Under the pieces are notes generated by a model. The model saw only the letters and a list, made by a program, of their open reading frames with translations. It made no database searches and was not told where the DNA came from. A stretch of 64,000 nucleotides of DNA, taken from contig CP069437.1 in NCBI GenBank assembly GCA_016888885.1, positions 2,542,001 to 2,606,000 on the forward strand. The letters run 5' to 3'. Position numbers and translations under genes: made by a program. Positions 1-9,890 of this stretch are shown here, piece by piece. Numbering within the stretch: position 1 is the stretch's first letter; each line of letters opens with the position of its first letter. Source of the DNA: Faucicola sp902506215 (GTDB taxonomy: Bacteria > Pseudomonadota > Gammaproteobacteria > Pseudomonadales > Moraxellaceae).

Positions 1-1
1 T

Positions 2-886
2 GTGCCCCCGACCGACACAGGCGAAGCAGACAGCATGGGCGCGTACGGATTGACGTTGACCTTTGGCATTAGCCCAAGTTTTCTAAAAAAGATGGGACTT
101 ACCCATAAGCAGCCCAAAGAATTCCAAGACTTGCCCAAGTTCCCGCGCGATCAATTACGAGAAAATTTGACGGGGGGTGATATCTGTATTCAATCCTGCG
201 CCGAAGATGCCCAAGTGGCGTTCCACGCGGTACGGCAACTGGTTCGCCAAGCGCGTTCTAATATTACCATGCGTTGGAGTCAGTCAGGTTTTGTTGGGTT
301 TGATACCGGTGACCATACGCCCCGTAATTTATTTGGTTTTAAAGACGGTACTGCCAACCAAAGCACCATCAAAGCTGCGGACAAAAACCTATGGGCGGAC
401 GCGCCTGATTGGATGAAAGGCGGCACTTATTTGGTCACTCGCATCATCCAAATGCATCTTGAAACTTGGGATCGCACCTCGCTTAAAGGTCAAGAAGACA
501 CCTTTGGTCGACATCGTGATAGCGGCGCGGCGATTGGACAAAAAGGCGAATTTGACACCTTTGATGTGCACGCCAAAGACGCGCAGGGTAAAGCAGTGAT
601 ACCTGAAATTTCCCACATGGGACTGGCAAAACGCACAGGCGTGGAGATGCTACGCCGTTCGTATTCTTACAGTAGCGGCATTAACCCAGCCACTGGGCAG
701 TTTGATTCAGGGCTGCTGTTTATTTCATTCCAAAAATCGCCCGAGCAATTTATCATCATCCAAAATGCCCTAGGTCGTCTTGATAAAATGAATGAATACA
801 CCACCCACATTGGCAGTGGGCTATTTGCTTGCTTCGGTGGTATCCTGCAAGGTGGCTACATTGGACAAGCATTATTTGAAGCTTAA
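2..886 (+). CDS. efeB: EfeB-type Dyp heme peroxidase, N-terminus missing
   Basis: C-terminal 294 codons of a dye-decolorizing peroxidase; the frame is open to the window edge, so the real start and any Tat signal lie upstream. The DyP signature GFKDG (the GxxDG motif) is visible around position 340, and the C-terminal part with SHMGLAKR and the FISFQ segment fits the heme pocket of EfeB/YcdB. In the EfeUOB system this periplasmic peroxidase works with the EfeU permease to take up ferrous iron. An FTR1 permease follows 50 bases downstream on the same strand, which supports an efe operon. No separate efeO is seen between them; it may lie upstream of the window. Confidence 0.9.
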   Translation: MPPTDTGEADSMGAYGLTLTFGISPSFLKKMGLTHKQPKEFQDLPKFPRDQLRENLTGGDICIQSCAEDAQVAFHAVRQLVRQARSNITMRWSQSGFVGFDTGDHTPRNLFGFKDGTANQSTIKAADKNLWADAPDWMKGGTYLVTRIIQMHLETWDRTSLKGQEDTFGRHRDSGAAIGQKGEFDTFDVHAKDAQGKAVIPEISHMGLAKRTGVEMLRRSYSYSSGINPATGQFDSGLLFISFQKSPEQFIIIQNALGRLDKMNEYTTHIGSGLFACFGGILQGGYIGQALFEA

Positions 887-936
887 AGTTAAAATGCAAC
901 ATCCATCACTTAAAATAGACGGTTAAAAAGTTACTC

Positions 937-2733
937 ATGATAAACATCACCCAAAAAACCTTGCTAAGTTTTGGTCTAGCAAGTTCGCTGCTCATCAGTA
1001 GCCAAGGCTTACAAGCCCAGCAACCAACGCCTGCAAGTGCGCAGATAGCGACGCAAGCGAGTCAACCAGCCAGCAAAAAGCTGAATTTAAGCCCTATTTT
1101 TATTAAGCTATCAGACGCAATGGCGGCGATTAAAGCCAATGATGCCTCAAAAGCCAAGGGCACCCTTCTACAAATTCAAACAGCCTTTGATGCCATAGAT
1201 GCAACGGCAAAAAATTCCACGCTTGGGCAACAGACAAGCCAAGCGATTGGGCAAGCCATCAGTAATCCCACAGAAGCCAATTTATCAGCCGTGTCAAATG
1301 CGTTATATGCCTTTGAAAAAGAACAAAATCCTGTAGATTACAGCACGAAGCGAAAAGAGTTTGCCAAAAAAATGGTACCGGCGTATGATAATCTTAATCA
1401 AGTCATACAACGTGCAGCGCCGACAGATGTCGAAGCGTTACGGGCGGCTTACAACCAGTTTAATGCAGTTTGGCTAGGTAATGAGCGGGTCGTACGCAAT
1501 ACCAGTATGGGGCACTACGGCAAAATCGAAACACCCATGGCGCTGATGCGAGTGGCGATTGAAACCCAACCCATCAATATGGCGCAAATCAAAACCCAAT
1601 CTGCTGCGCTAAAAGATGCCATTGACAGTTATAACAAGGGTGACGTAGCCGCTGTACAAACCACACAAACTGTCACTCTAGCAGATAGTATCCAGCTACT
1701 GCGCGATGGTTTACAGGCGTTTAAAACAAACGACGCAGCAACTGGTCAAGCCAAGTTAGGCGAGTTTATTAGTATATGGCCAACGGTCGAAGGCGATGTC
1801 AGCACGCGTAACCCCAGTTTATATAATCGGGTGGAAAGTCAAATTCCACTAGCCATGGCGAAGGGTCAAGACCCTAAACAGCAGCAAACACTGCAATCGA
1901 TTATCAATGAATTGGCAGCAATCAATCCAACAGCCCAATATACCGCGGTTGACTCGATGCTGATATTGCTTCGAGAAGGGTTGGAAGCCTTATTGATTGT
2001 CATCTCGCTGTTATCGGCTTTAACCGCTGCCAAACAAGTCAAAGCCAAAAAATGGGTGTATGCTGGTGTGGCTTTTGGCTTACTTGCCAGTATCGCAGGC
2101 GCGATGGCATTACAGCTATTATTCCCTGCGGTGACTTCTGCCGCCAATCGTGAGATGTTTGAAGGGGTGATAGGCATCGTTGCAGTGATTATGATGATTG
2201 GCATTGGCGCGTGGCTGCATAGCAAATCATCCGTCCAATCATGGAACGCTTATATCAAGCGTCATATGGGACAAGCCATGACGGCAGGTAGCTTTGTGTC
2301 GTTGTTTGTATTGAGCTTTTTATCCGTGTTTCGAGAAGGCGCAGAGACCATATTGTTTTATGTCGGTATATTACCCAATATCAGTATGAGTAATTTTTTA
2401 ACCGGGATTGGTTTGGCGCTTGTAGCATTGGCAGCAGTGGCTTGGGTGATGCTAAGAACTTCGGTCAAATTACCGATTCCACAGTTGTTTAAACTGTTAA
2501 CTTGGGTGATTTACCTACTGGGCTTTAAGATTTTAGGTGTCAGTTTGCACGCGCTGCAATTGACAGGGTATCTACCGATGACCGCCATGAGCGGCTTGCC
2601 CGCCATTGAATCGTTGGGATTTTACCCGACGCTACAGACATTTTTGGCACAAATCGGCTATGTTATTATTGTAATCGCCATCAATCTTTGGATGAAAAAC
2701 CATCAACGTCAGCAAACGGCTGCGTTAGCATAA
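937..2733 (+). CDS. efeU: FTR1-family iron permease EfeU with long periplasmic N-terminal domain
   Basis: 598 residues. A signal peptide (residues 1-27, ending LQAQ) is followed by about 300 mostly helical soluble residues and then a seven-helix FTR1 membrane domain from about residue 340. The two iron-binding REXXE motifs are intact: REGLE at 346-350 and REGAE at 466-470. In the FTR1 family these glutamates bind and translocate iron. E. coli EfeU lacks the long N-terminal domain, so this is the extended form found in other proteobacteria. The start ATG follows efeB by 50 bases. The protein should sit in the inner membrane with the extra domain in the periplasm. Confidence 0.9.
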   Translation: MINITQKTLLSFGLASSLLISSQGLQAQQPTPASAQIATQASQPASKKLNLSPIFIKLSDAMAAIKANDASKAKGTLLQIQTAFDAIDATAKNSTLGQQTSQAIGQAISNPTEANLSAVSNALYAFEKEQNPVDYSTKRKEFAKKMVPAYDNLNQVIQRAAPTDVEALRAAYNQFNAVWLGNERVVRNTSMGHYGKIETPMALMRVAIETQPINMAQIKTQSAALKDAIDSYNKGDVAAVQTTQTVTLADSIQLLRDGLQAFKTNDAATGQAKLGEFISIWPTVEGDVSTRNPSLYNRVESQIPLAMAKGQDPKQQQTLQSIINELAAINPTAQYTAVDSMLILLREGLEALLIVISLLSALTAAKQVKAKKWVYAGVAFGLLASIAGAMALQLLFPAVTSAANREMFEGVIGIVAVIMMIGIGAWLHSKSSVQSWNAYIKRHMGQAMTAGSFVSLFVLSFLSVFREGAETILFYVGILPNISMSNFLTGIGLALVALAAVAWVMLRTSVKLPIPQLFKLLTWVIYLLGFKILGVSLHALQLTGYLPMTAMSGLPAIESLGFYPTLQTFLAQIGYVIIVIAINLWMKNHQRQQTAALA

Positions 2734-2852
2734 CCTTTAACCAAAGAATATCAACGCCATAAAAAAATGGATAAAACTTATTTACCCATTTGGTTGTAGC
2801 GTCTAGTTTATAACGCATAGTTTGCATAACATAGTCTAGACTAAGCTATAGA

Positions 2853-3269
2853 CTACACTACGCCGTTTTTTCTATCCGCTCGCGCTGCGATTGACTGCGA
2901 TTGACCTTGCCATAAGCCTTCTAGGTCATAAAACGTGCGGGCTTGTGGCATCATCACATGCACCACCACAGCGCCCAAATCAATCAAGGTCCAATCACTG
3001 GTGCCTTGACCTTCCACACCAATCGGATTAAACCCTGCTTGCTTCGCTTTCATCGCGACATGGTCGGCAACCGCTTTAAGGTGACGGGTAGATGTGCCTT
3101 CGGCAATCACGATACGCTCCATGACTTCAGTCATATCAGCAACATCGAGTACGGTAATGTTTTTGGCTTTTAAATCATCCAAGGCATCTTGAACGATGTC
3201 AAGGCAGATGGTTAACTGTTGGTGGGCAGGGTGTTGATTGACTAAACTAGCAAATTGGGTATCGGTCAT
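2853..3269 (-). CDS. rsfS: Ribosomal silencing factor RsfS
   Basis: RsfS/YbeB/Iojap family, 138 residues from the ATG at 3269. The core (LDDLKAKNITVLDV, then GTSTRHLKAVAD, then WTLIDLGAVVVHVM) is clearly family-like. The protein binds L14 on the 50S subunit and blocks subunit joining when nutrients are limiting. A TTG 15 codons upstream would also keep the frame, but the ATG gives the usual family start. The gene lies downstream of nadD on the same strand (157-base gap), the common bacterial pairing nadD-rsfS. The last residues after FYDLEGLW form a short, variable basic tail. Confidence 0.92.
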   Translation of the reverse strand: MTDTQFASLVNQHPAHQQLTICLDIVQDALDDLKAKNITVLDVADMTEVMERIVIAEGTSTRHLKAVADHVAMKAKQAGFNPIGVEGQGTSDWTLIDLGAVVVHVMMPQARTFYDLEGLWQGQSQSIAARADRKNGVV

Positions 3270-3427
3270 AAATGCGTGGATTCCATGAATTGGTTCATAA
3301 AGATTGAGTAGCAATGATTGGGTTATAAAGGTAGCTTAAAATAGGATCATGACAATCCTAAAAAAAGTGCGCTATTTTAACAAAAATCTAACGCACAGGT
3401 TATCAAAAAATGTAAATCAATATCAGG

Positions 3428-4150
3428 CTAAACGTGTGGGGCATATAACTGATGCTCAACAATATACCGATAAACTTGACTCGGTAAACTTAGCCGCGCT
3501 TGCTGCCGTTGCCGAGCTTGTGTGCTGTATAGCCAAGCCCTGATATCACGACTGGCAATATCAGGCACGACAAACTTATCAATATAAATATGGTTAGTGG
3601 TTTGATTTATCAAGTCTTTTGGCGAATGAATGATAAAAGGCACTAACCGATTATCAATAGTGAGTCTCGGGGTTTTATGCGTATTGGCTAAAGCATTTTG
3701 CTTTAAATTATGGCTAAGGCTGCCCAAGGCGGGACGGGGTAGCACCCATAGATTGGTCAGCGAAAGCAGCTCAAAGCCGCGATACCATTTATCAAGTTGT
3801 TCAACACTGTCTTGTCCAAGGACAAAAATCAGTAGGTCATTGGGGTAACGCTGTTTAAATTCACTCAAGGTATGAAAGCTATATACAGGTGGCTGACACT
3901 GCAGCTCAGTCTCATCAATCGACAAAAAAGGCACATCGTGAATCGCAAGCGAAAGCATTTGAAGGCGTTGCTGGTTGGAAGTTGGCTGGGTTTTTAAGGG
4001 CGAACCCGCCGTGGGCAGTAATTTGGCGATGATATCAACATTGGGGAAAGCGCGCATGAGCTCATGGTACACATGCGTAATCATCTGTAGATGCGCCAAA
4101 TGTATCGGATCAAATGAGCCACCCAACCAGACACGAATACAGCGAGGCAT
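3428..4150 (-). CDS. nadD: Nicotinate-nucleotide adenylyltransferase
   Basis: NadD transfers AMP from ATP to nicotinate mononucleotide in NAD synthesis. The nucleotidyltransferase signature GGSFDPIHLAH is at residues 10-20, with the HxxH pair that binds ATP phosphates. A degenerate ISSTxIR-type motif is seen as SRDIR near the C-terminus. I chose the ATG at 4150; a GTG four codons upstream also fits. Length (240 residues) is a little above the usual 210-220, owing to inserts before the C-terminal motif. It precedes rsfS on the same strand. Confidence 0.9.
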   Translation of the reverse strand: MPRCIRVWLGGSFDPIHLAHLQMITHVYHELMRAFPNVDIIAKLLPTAGSPLKTQPTSNQQRLQMLSLAIHDVPFLSIDETELQCQPPVYSFHTLSEFKQRYPNDLLIFVLGQDSVEQLDKWYRGFELLSLTNLWVLPRPALGSLSHNLKQNALANTHKTPRLTIDNRLVPFIIHSPKDLINQTTNHIYIDKFVVPDIASRDIRAWLYSTQARQRQQARLSLPSQVYRYIVEHQLYAPHV

Positions 4151-4162
4151 TGTCACAACCAC

Positions 4163-4438
4163 AAGCCCAATACAAGTTTAGGGTAAAGAAAACTAAAATC
4201 CTTCATCATCACTGACACATCTTATGGCTGGTTCGGCGGTTCATCGGTTGGCACATTGCGCACAAAAATCACTTCGTGCGACATTTTACCATAAAGCAAT
4301 TTTTGGACATAACAGATTGTGGCGCACTAACTTAGTGGTGGGAAAATAGCCTATTCAGCGAAAAATAGGCGAGTGTTGGAACAGTAGCCTTGCATTTAAG
4401 CTGATATCCTGTGTGACAGGCAATGGCGATAGACAACA
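4163..4438. other. Spacer between nadD and pta with a possible coding remnant
   Basis: No complete gene. On the minus strand, roughly 4222-4326, there is a stretch of about 34 codons, open after a TAG and ending TAA, with a protein-like sequence that includes KLLYGKMSHEVIFVRNVP. It lacks a convincing start or ribosome binding site, so it may be a remnant of a lost gene or part of the nadD leader. Confidence 0.3.
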
Positions 4439-4468
4439 AAAAGGCGAGTGTCACACTCACCTTTTTTT
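4439..4468 (-). terminator. Rho-independent terminator of ackA-pta
   Basis: Read on the minus strand, GGTGAGTG-tga-CACTCGCC (one mismatch) is followed by a run of T, 12 bases after the pta stop. A run of A on the other side makes it potentially bidirectional. Confidence 0.8.
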
Positions 4469-4480
4469 AAACATGAACGC

Positions 4481-6640
4481 TTAAAACTCACTGCTAGCGG
4501 CTTGCACGGCTGTGACCGCAATGGTATAGACAATATCTTCAACCAAGGCGCCACGCGACAAGTCATTCACAGGCTTATTTAAGCCTTGCAATATAGGACC
4601 GATGCTCACCACGTTGGCAGAGCGCTGCACCGCTTTATAGGTAGTATTACCTGTGTTCAAATCTGGGAAGATAAACACATTGGCTTGACCTGCCACTGGA
4701 GAATTTGGCGCTTTGGACTTTGCCACGCTTGCGACACTGGCAGCGTCATATTGTAACGGACCATCAATGAGCAAACCAGCCATGCCCATCTCAGCCGCTT
4801 TGGCTTTGGCGATTTCGGTGGCTTGACGCACTTTATCCACGTCCGCACCTTCACCTGATGTCCCTGTCGAGTAACTAATCATGGCAACTTTGGGTTCGAT
4901 ACCAAACGCTTTGGCAGTTTGGGCGGATTGTAGGGCGATTTCAGCCAGCTGCTCCGCGGTAGGGTCTGGGTTGATGGCACAGTCACCATACACCACCACT
5001 TGCTCAGGCAGGAGCATAAAGAAAATCGACGATACCAGCGAGTACTGAGGTGCTGTCTTAATTAACTGAAACGCCGGGCGCACAGTATTGGCGGTGGTAT
5101 GCACGGCGCCAGATACCAGACCATCGACCTCACCCAAGTACAGCATCATGGTACCCAGCACGACGGTGTCTTTGAGCTGTTCATGGGCTTGCAGTTCATC
5201 AAGCTTGCCTTTACGGCGCTCAACCATAGGTTTGACGTACTTGTCAATCAAATTCTCTGGGTCAAGAATCTGCAGGCCTTCAGGTAGGGTGAGCCCCAAG
5301 TTCTTGGCAACCTCTTCGACCTCACTGCGTTTGGCAAGTAAGATACAATGGGCAATACCACGATTTTGACAGATGACCGCCGCTTCAACGGTACGGGGCT
5401 CAGTGCCTTCAGGCAGTACGATGGTTTTTTTGGCAGCTTGGGCTTTTTTGACCAAGGTATAGCGAAAAGCCGCAGGGGAGAGTTTGCGGTTGTTGTTACC
5501 TTGACTAAAAGTGGCTTTGATCCAGTCCAAATCCAAATGCGCGGCGACAAAATCGGCGACTTCACTGGCGCGAGTGGTATCATCTGCGGGGATTTCATGG
5601 CTGATGTGGTTAAGTTTGATGACAGTATCAAAGCTGTCAGTGTCAACCAGCATTACAGGAATCCCCGTTTTTAGCGCGGGGCGACACAGATTGATAATTT
5701 TTTGGTTTGGCATGATGCCGCCTGTCAGAATAAGACCTGCTAGCGGCACACCATTCATGGTGCTAAGCGCAGTCGCCAAAATCAAATCATCACGGTCGCC
5801 TGCGGTCACCAGTAAGTTGCCACGGGTAAAAGAATCTCCAATATTGGCAACGGTACGCGCAACCAGTAAAGTCTTGAGCACACGGCGGTTTTTGGCGTCG
5901 CCTTCATTGAGCCATTTGGCGTCAAGCTCACGAGCCACGTCCCAGGTACGGGGGACACTTAAGGTATTGCTAAAAGGCACCACGCCAATCAAGCGAAATT
6001 TATCGGAGTCAAAATAAGGGGAGTGGGATTTAATCGCCTGTAACTGCTCAGCTGCCAAATCAACTTTGGCTTTACCCGGGGCGACGGGTGCTTCATCATA
6101 GTGGTTGTCCACGTTTTTGACGCGCATCAAAATCGTGCCTAACGTGCGCTCGCTTGCCATGCCGCCAAAATCACGGGCAAAAATATCTAGCTTATCTGCC
6201 AAACTATCAGGACTTGCAATATCGCCACTACTGACCAAGATGACTTTGGCATCTAGCGCGTTGACGATGGCTAAATTCACCAATTCTGCATAACTTGAAT
6301 CATTGTCAGCAGCCAGACCTTCACAGACGATAACGTCATATTGGTCAGCCAATGTTTGGTGCATGGCAACCACTTCTTCCATCAAGTCATCTAACTGACC
6401 ATCCCCAATCATGCGCTCTAAGCGGCTACGGTCAATGGAGGGTGGCGGGTTTAAGTTAAAGGCATGTTTTACAAGCACATTTGAGCTGTCATCACTCTCA
6501 TGATTGGCAGTGATATTTTGGCTAAAAGGTTTTAAAAATCCTGCTTTTAGCCCGATATAATCGAGCGCACGGATAAAACCCAAACAAGCTGAGGTCAAGC
6601 CAATGCCGCTACTAGTAGGCACAAATAAAATCGTTTGCAT
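4481..6640 (-). CDS. pta: Phosphate acetyltransferase, long form
   Basis: 719 residues: an N-terminal BioD-like P-loop domain (ILFVPTSSGIGLTS near the start), a middle DRTGG domain, and a C-terminal catalytic PTA_PTB domain from about residue 385. It interconverts acetyl-CoA and acetyl phosphate. The catalytic part contains SYSTGTSGEGADVDKV and GPLQYDAA, typical of Pta. It starts 64 bases downstream of the ackA stop on the same strand and a terminator follows, so ackA-pta forms one operon for acetate overflow and assimilation. Confidence 0.96.
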   Translation of the reverse strand: MQTILFVPTSSGIGLTSACLGFIRALDYIGLKAGFLKPFSQNITANHESDDSSNVLVKHAFNLNPPPSIDRSRLERMIGDGQLDDLMEEVVAMHQTLADQYDVIVCEGLAADNDSSYAELVNLAIVNALDAKVILVSSGDIASPDSLADKLDIFARDFGGMASERTLGTILMRVKNVDNHYDEAPVAPGKAKVDLAAEQLQAIKSHSPYFDSDKFRLIGVVPFSNTLSVPRTWDVARELDAKWLNEGDAKNRRVLKTLLVARTVANIGDSFTRGNLLVTAGDRDDLILATALSTMNGVPLAGLILTGGIMPNQKIINLCRPALKTGIPVMLVDTDSFDTVIKLNHISHEIPADDTTRASEVADFVAAHLDLDWIKATFSQGNNNRKLSPAAFRYTLVKKAQAAKKTIVLPEGTEPRTVEAAVICQNRGIAHCILLAKRSEVEEVAKNLGLTLPEGLQILDPENLIDKYVKPMVERRKGKLDELQAHEQLKDTVVLGTMMLYLGEVDGLVSGAVHTTANTVRPAFQLIKTAPQYSLVSSIFFMLLPEQVVVYGDCAINPDPTAEQLAEIALQSAQTAKAFGIEPKVAMISYSTGTSGEGADVDKVRQATEIAKAKAAEMGMAGLLIDGPLQYDAASVASVAKSKAPNSPVAGQANVFIFPDLNTGNTTYKAVQRSANVVSIGPILQGLNKPVNDLSRGALVEDIVYTIAVTAVQAASSEF

Positions 6641-6704
6641 GATAGTTCCTATTTGTTGTTTTATTCAAACTAAAAACCCTGATGGGTCATCAGAGTGAGA
6701 GGGT

Positions 6705-7880
6705 CTATAAACCCAAGACTTCTTTGGTTTCTTTGGCGATTTGGTATTCTTCATCGGTCGGAATCACCCACAATTGTAGCTGGCTGTCGGCTTGGTGGAA
6801 ACTGCCTTCTACGCCACGAGAGAGCTCGGCATTTTTGTCAAGGTTCGCTTTGATGCCAAAATACGGCAAGTTTTGTAAGATTTTTTGACGAATTGAGGCG
6901 CTGTTTTCACCGATACCCCCGGTAAATACCAAGCCAGTGAAGGTCGGTAACGCACAGCTGAGTGAAGCGATATAACGGGCTGCTTTATAACAGAAAATTT
7001 CGATGGCAAGTTTGGCATCTTCGTTGCCTTCATTGGCAGCTTGCTCGACCATGCGCATATCACTTGAGATACCTGAAATGCCCAATAACCCGCTTTGTTT
7101 ATTTAAAATCGTATCAATTTGGTCAAGGCTATAGCCCAAAATACGGTGTAAATGAATATGCAAACTTGGGTCAACATCACCACTGCGCGTACCCATGACC
7201 ACACCTTCAAGCGGGGTCAGACCCATGCTGGTGTCCAAGCTTTTGCCATCATACACGGCGGTTAACGAGCAACCATTGCCCAAATGCACTGTAATCCAAC
7301 CATTGGCTTGGTGATGAGGGGCTAGGCTGTCAGCGCGGTGGCTGACATAGGCGTGCGAACTGCCATGAAAGCCATAGCGACGGATGTAATGCTCATTGTA
7401 CAAATCTTTTGGAATGGCATAGCGGTAGGCTTTGGCGGGCATGGTTTGGTGAAAGGCGGTATCAAACACGACCACTTGCGGTAAATCTGGGTAGATTTTT
7501 TCCACCGCTTCAATACCTAAGGCATGGGCAGGGTTGTGCAGGGGCGCCAATACTTTTAGCCGTTTGACTTCCGCCAAGACATGGTCATTGACTTTTTCAG
7601 CGTGAGAAAACTCACGTCCGCCATGCACCACACGGTGACCCACGGCAACGGGTTTGTAAGCTGCTAATAAACCTAATATTTTTTGCAGCGCCCATTGGTG
7701 ATTGGCGCCTGCCAAAGAGATTTCGACTTTTTCCCCATTGAGGTCGGTGTGTTTGATACGCGCCGTATTTAAGCCCAAGTTTTCCGCAAGACCGGCAACG
7801 CGCTCGCTGCTGTCATTGCTTAATAACGCGTATTTGATTGACGAAGACCCACAATTAAGTACTAAGATCGGATTTTGCAT
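6705..7880 (-). CDS. ackA: Acetate kinase
   Basis: AckA phosphorylates acetate with ATP, forming the acetyl phosphate used by Pta. Family motifs: LVLNCGSSSIKY at the N-terminus, VVFDTAFHQTMP with the catalytic Asp, GFHGSSHAYV and FTGGIGENSASIR. I chose the ATG at 7880 (391 residues) because AGGAAC sits just upstream and the protein then starts MQNPILVLN as usual; an earlier in-frame start at 7922 is less likely. First gene of ackA-pta, transcribed away from lptM. Confidence 0.96.
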   Translation of the reverse strand: MQNPILVLNCGSSSIKYALLSNDSSERVAGLAENLGLNTARIKHTDLNGEKVEISLAGANHQWALQKILGLLAAYKPVAVGHRVVHGGREFSHAEKVNDHVLAEVKRLKVLAPLHNPAHALGIEAVEKIYPDLPQVVVFDTAFHQTMPAKAYRYAIPKDLYNEHYIRRYGFHGSSHAYVSHRADSLAPHHQANGWITVHLGNGCSLTAVYDGKSLDTSMGLTPLEGVVMGTRSGDVDPSLHIHLHRILGYSLDQIDTILNKQSGLLGISGISSDMRMVEQAANEGNEDAKLAIEIFCYKAARYIASLSCALPTFTGLVFTGGIGENSASIRQKILQNLPYFGIKANLDKNAELSRGVEGSFHQADSQLQLWVIPTDEEYQIAKETKEVLGL

Positions 7881-8217
7881 GGCTGTTCCTTTAAGCAAGA
7901 TCTTGTGCATTCCTTGCAACAAGCCCCTTCCTAACTGGATTAAATTTTAAGCTATCCTTGTCTTAAGTAATTTATTGTAGATTAAAAAAATTGTATTGTG
8001 GTAATTTTTTGCCAAATTTTTGTTGTCATCACGATAGCAAAAAAGCATACCACAATAATGAGGGTGTCAACAAAATGAAAATTTAACAAAAATCATGGAT
8101 TTAACGCTCATCTTTAATAAGGTGAGATAATTGCTTATAAAACGCAAAAACAGCTACAATAACCCCATCGCAAATTTTATTTTTACACTTATTTTATTCT
8201 TAAAATTAAGGGCATTC

Positions 8218-8538
8218 ATGCAAATTTCAAAACTATCCCCAACAATCGCCGTGCTGACGGTGATGTTGGCAACCAATGGGCTGACAGGATGTGGGCAAAA
8301 AGGGGCATTGTACCTACCCAGCAACACCAGCAACAATAGCCAACAAGTAGTCGATGCGGCCGCCAAACCGACCAGCACCACTGCCAATGCCTCTGATACC
8401 AAAGTCGATGTCAACACCCAAGACCCCAACGTCATGATTGATAATAATGCAGCCCCAGCACCGCAATCAGCGCCTCACTCAGCGACCACGCCATCGGTGC
8501 CATCTGTGCCATCGGTTGGAGGTAAAAATGATTACTGA
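8218..8538 (+). CDS. lptM: LPS translocon maturation lipoprotein LptM
   Basis: 106-residue lipoprotein. The signal peptide ends in the lipobox LTGC (Cys25), directly followed by GQKGALYLP, which matches the LptM/YifL signature GCGQKGPLYLP. The rest is Ala/Ser/Thr/Pro-rich and low complexity. LptM helps the LptDE outer-membrane translocon assemble its correct disulfides. It lies immediately before lysA, and its last 11 bases overlap the lysA start, as in the conserved lptM-lysA-dapF cluster. Starts further upstream (8131) would place a hydrophobic segment before the signal peptide and are unlikely. Confidence 0.88.
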   Translation: MQISKLSPTIAVLTVMLATNGLTGCGQKGALYLPSNTSNNSQQVVDAAAKPTSTTANASDTKVDVNTQDPNVMIDNNAAPAPQSAPHSATTPSVPSVPSVGGKNDY

Positions 8539-9835
8539 TGATGCAGCCGCAAGCTTAGCAATCAACCCGACCGAACACGTCAAATCAATCAACGCTCTGA
8601 GTTATAATGGCAATGCCTTGATGATGGATGGCGTCAGTCTTGCGGATATCGCAAAGACCTTCGGCACACCGACCTATGTGTATAGTCAGCAGGCGATTTT
8701 GGCAGCCTATAAAGCTTATGATGATAGTTTTGCTGAAATTGACCATCAGATTTGTTATGCGGTAAAAGCCAATAGTAACCTTGCCGTATTAAACGCACTT
8801 GCCAAAGCAGGGGCAGGGTTTGATATTGTCACAGGTGGCGAGCTTGCGCGGGTTTTGGCTGCGGGCGGCGACCCCAAAAAAATCGTATTTTCAGGACTTG
8901 GCAAAACCGCTGAAGATATCCGCAGTGCCCTTGAAGTAGGGATTGCTTGCTTTAATGTCGAGTCAGAAGCTGAGTTGTACCGTATCAATGCAGTGGCAGG
9001 CAAACTACAGCAGCAAGCGCCAATTTCGCTACGCGTCAATCCCAATGTCGACGCGCAAACCCATCCATATATCTCTACAGGGCTCAAAGAAAATAAATTC
9101 GGCATTACCCATGAAGAGGCGCCCCGTATCTACCAAATTGCCCATGACCTACCGCACCTAAAAGTCGTCGGTATTGATTGCCATATTGGCTCGCAGTTGA
9201 CCCAAGTTCAGCCTTTTATGGATGCATTGGATAAAGTCATTGAGATGATTCACGCACTTGCCAAGCAAGGTATTGCGCTTGAGCATATTGATTTGGGCGG
9301 TGGCTTGGGTGTGCAGTATATTGACGAAGACGTTGCAAGTATTGAAGAATTTGCGCAGTTACTGTTACCAAAACTGAAAACTTTAGGCTTAACCCTCTAT
9401 TTAGAGCCAGGTCGTAGCATCGTTGCTAATGCAGGTGTATTATTGACCCGCGTGGATATTTTAAAACCTACCGAACACAAAAATTTTGCCATTGTCGATG
9501 CGGCGATGAATGATTTGATTCGTCCGGCACTTTATCAGTCAGAGATGGCAGTCATCCCCACACAGTTGAACTCACCGGTTGAACCCAAAGTATGGGATAT
9601 GGTCGGGGCGATTTGTGAGACGGGCGATTTTTTGGCAAAAAACCGTGTGTTAGCGTTGGCTGACAATGATATCCTAGCCATCACAGGCGCAGGGGCGTAT
9701 GGGTTTGTGATGTCGAGCAATTATAATAGCCGCCCACGTGCTTGTGAAATTTTAGTCAAAGAGGGTCACGCCCATGTCATTCGCGAGCGTGAAACGGTTG
9801 AGAGCCTTTGGCAAAACGAAAAATTGGTAGATTAA
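8528..9835 (+). CDS. lysA: Diaminopimelate decarboxylase
   Basis: PLP enzyme for the last lysine step, converting meso-diaminopimelate to L-lysine. The PLP lysine is K80 in YAVKANSN. The substrate-specific CETGDFLA motif and a GGGLGVQY phosphate-binding loop are present. I chose the ATG at 8528 because GGAGGT lies 5 bases upstream and the 435-residue product has family length; the longer open frame from 8438 overlaps lptM in another frame. It overlaps the lptM stop, suggesting translational coupling. dapF follows after a terminator-like repeat region. Confidence 0.96.
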   Translation: MITDDAAASLAINPTEHVKSINALSYNGNALMMDGVSLADIAKTFGTPTYVYSQQAILAAYKAYDDSFAEIDHQICYAVKANSNLAVLNALAKAGAGFDIVTGGELARVLAAGGDPKKIVFSGLGKTAEDIRSALEVGIACFNVESEAELYRINAVAGKLQQQAPISLRVNPNVDAQTHPYISTGLKENKFGITHEEAPRIYQIAHDLPHLKVVGIDCHIGSQLTQVQPFMDALDKVIEMIHALAKQGIALEHIDLGGGLGVQYIDEDVASIEEFAQLLLPKLKTLGLTLYLEPGRSIVANAGVLLTRVDILKPTEHKNFAIVDAAMNDLIRPALYQSEMAVIPTQLNSPVEPKVWDMVGAICETGDFLAKNRVLALADNDILAITGAGAYGFVMSSNYNSRPRACEILVKEGHAHVIRERETVESLWQNEKLVD

Positions 9836-9890
9836 ATCTAAACTGTAAGGTTTGCTGGCAACGCTAAGCCTTATTGATTCCTCTGAGCCC

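Noticed and set aside
5511..6017. 168-codon plus-strand ORF inside pta
   Set aside because: It is an antisense shadow of the conserved pta gene with no ribosome binding site or motif.
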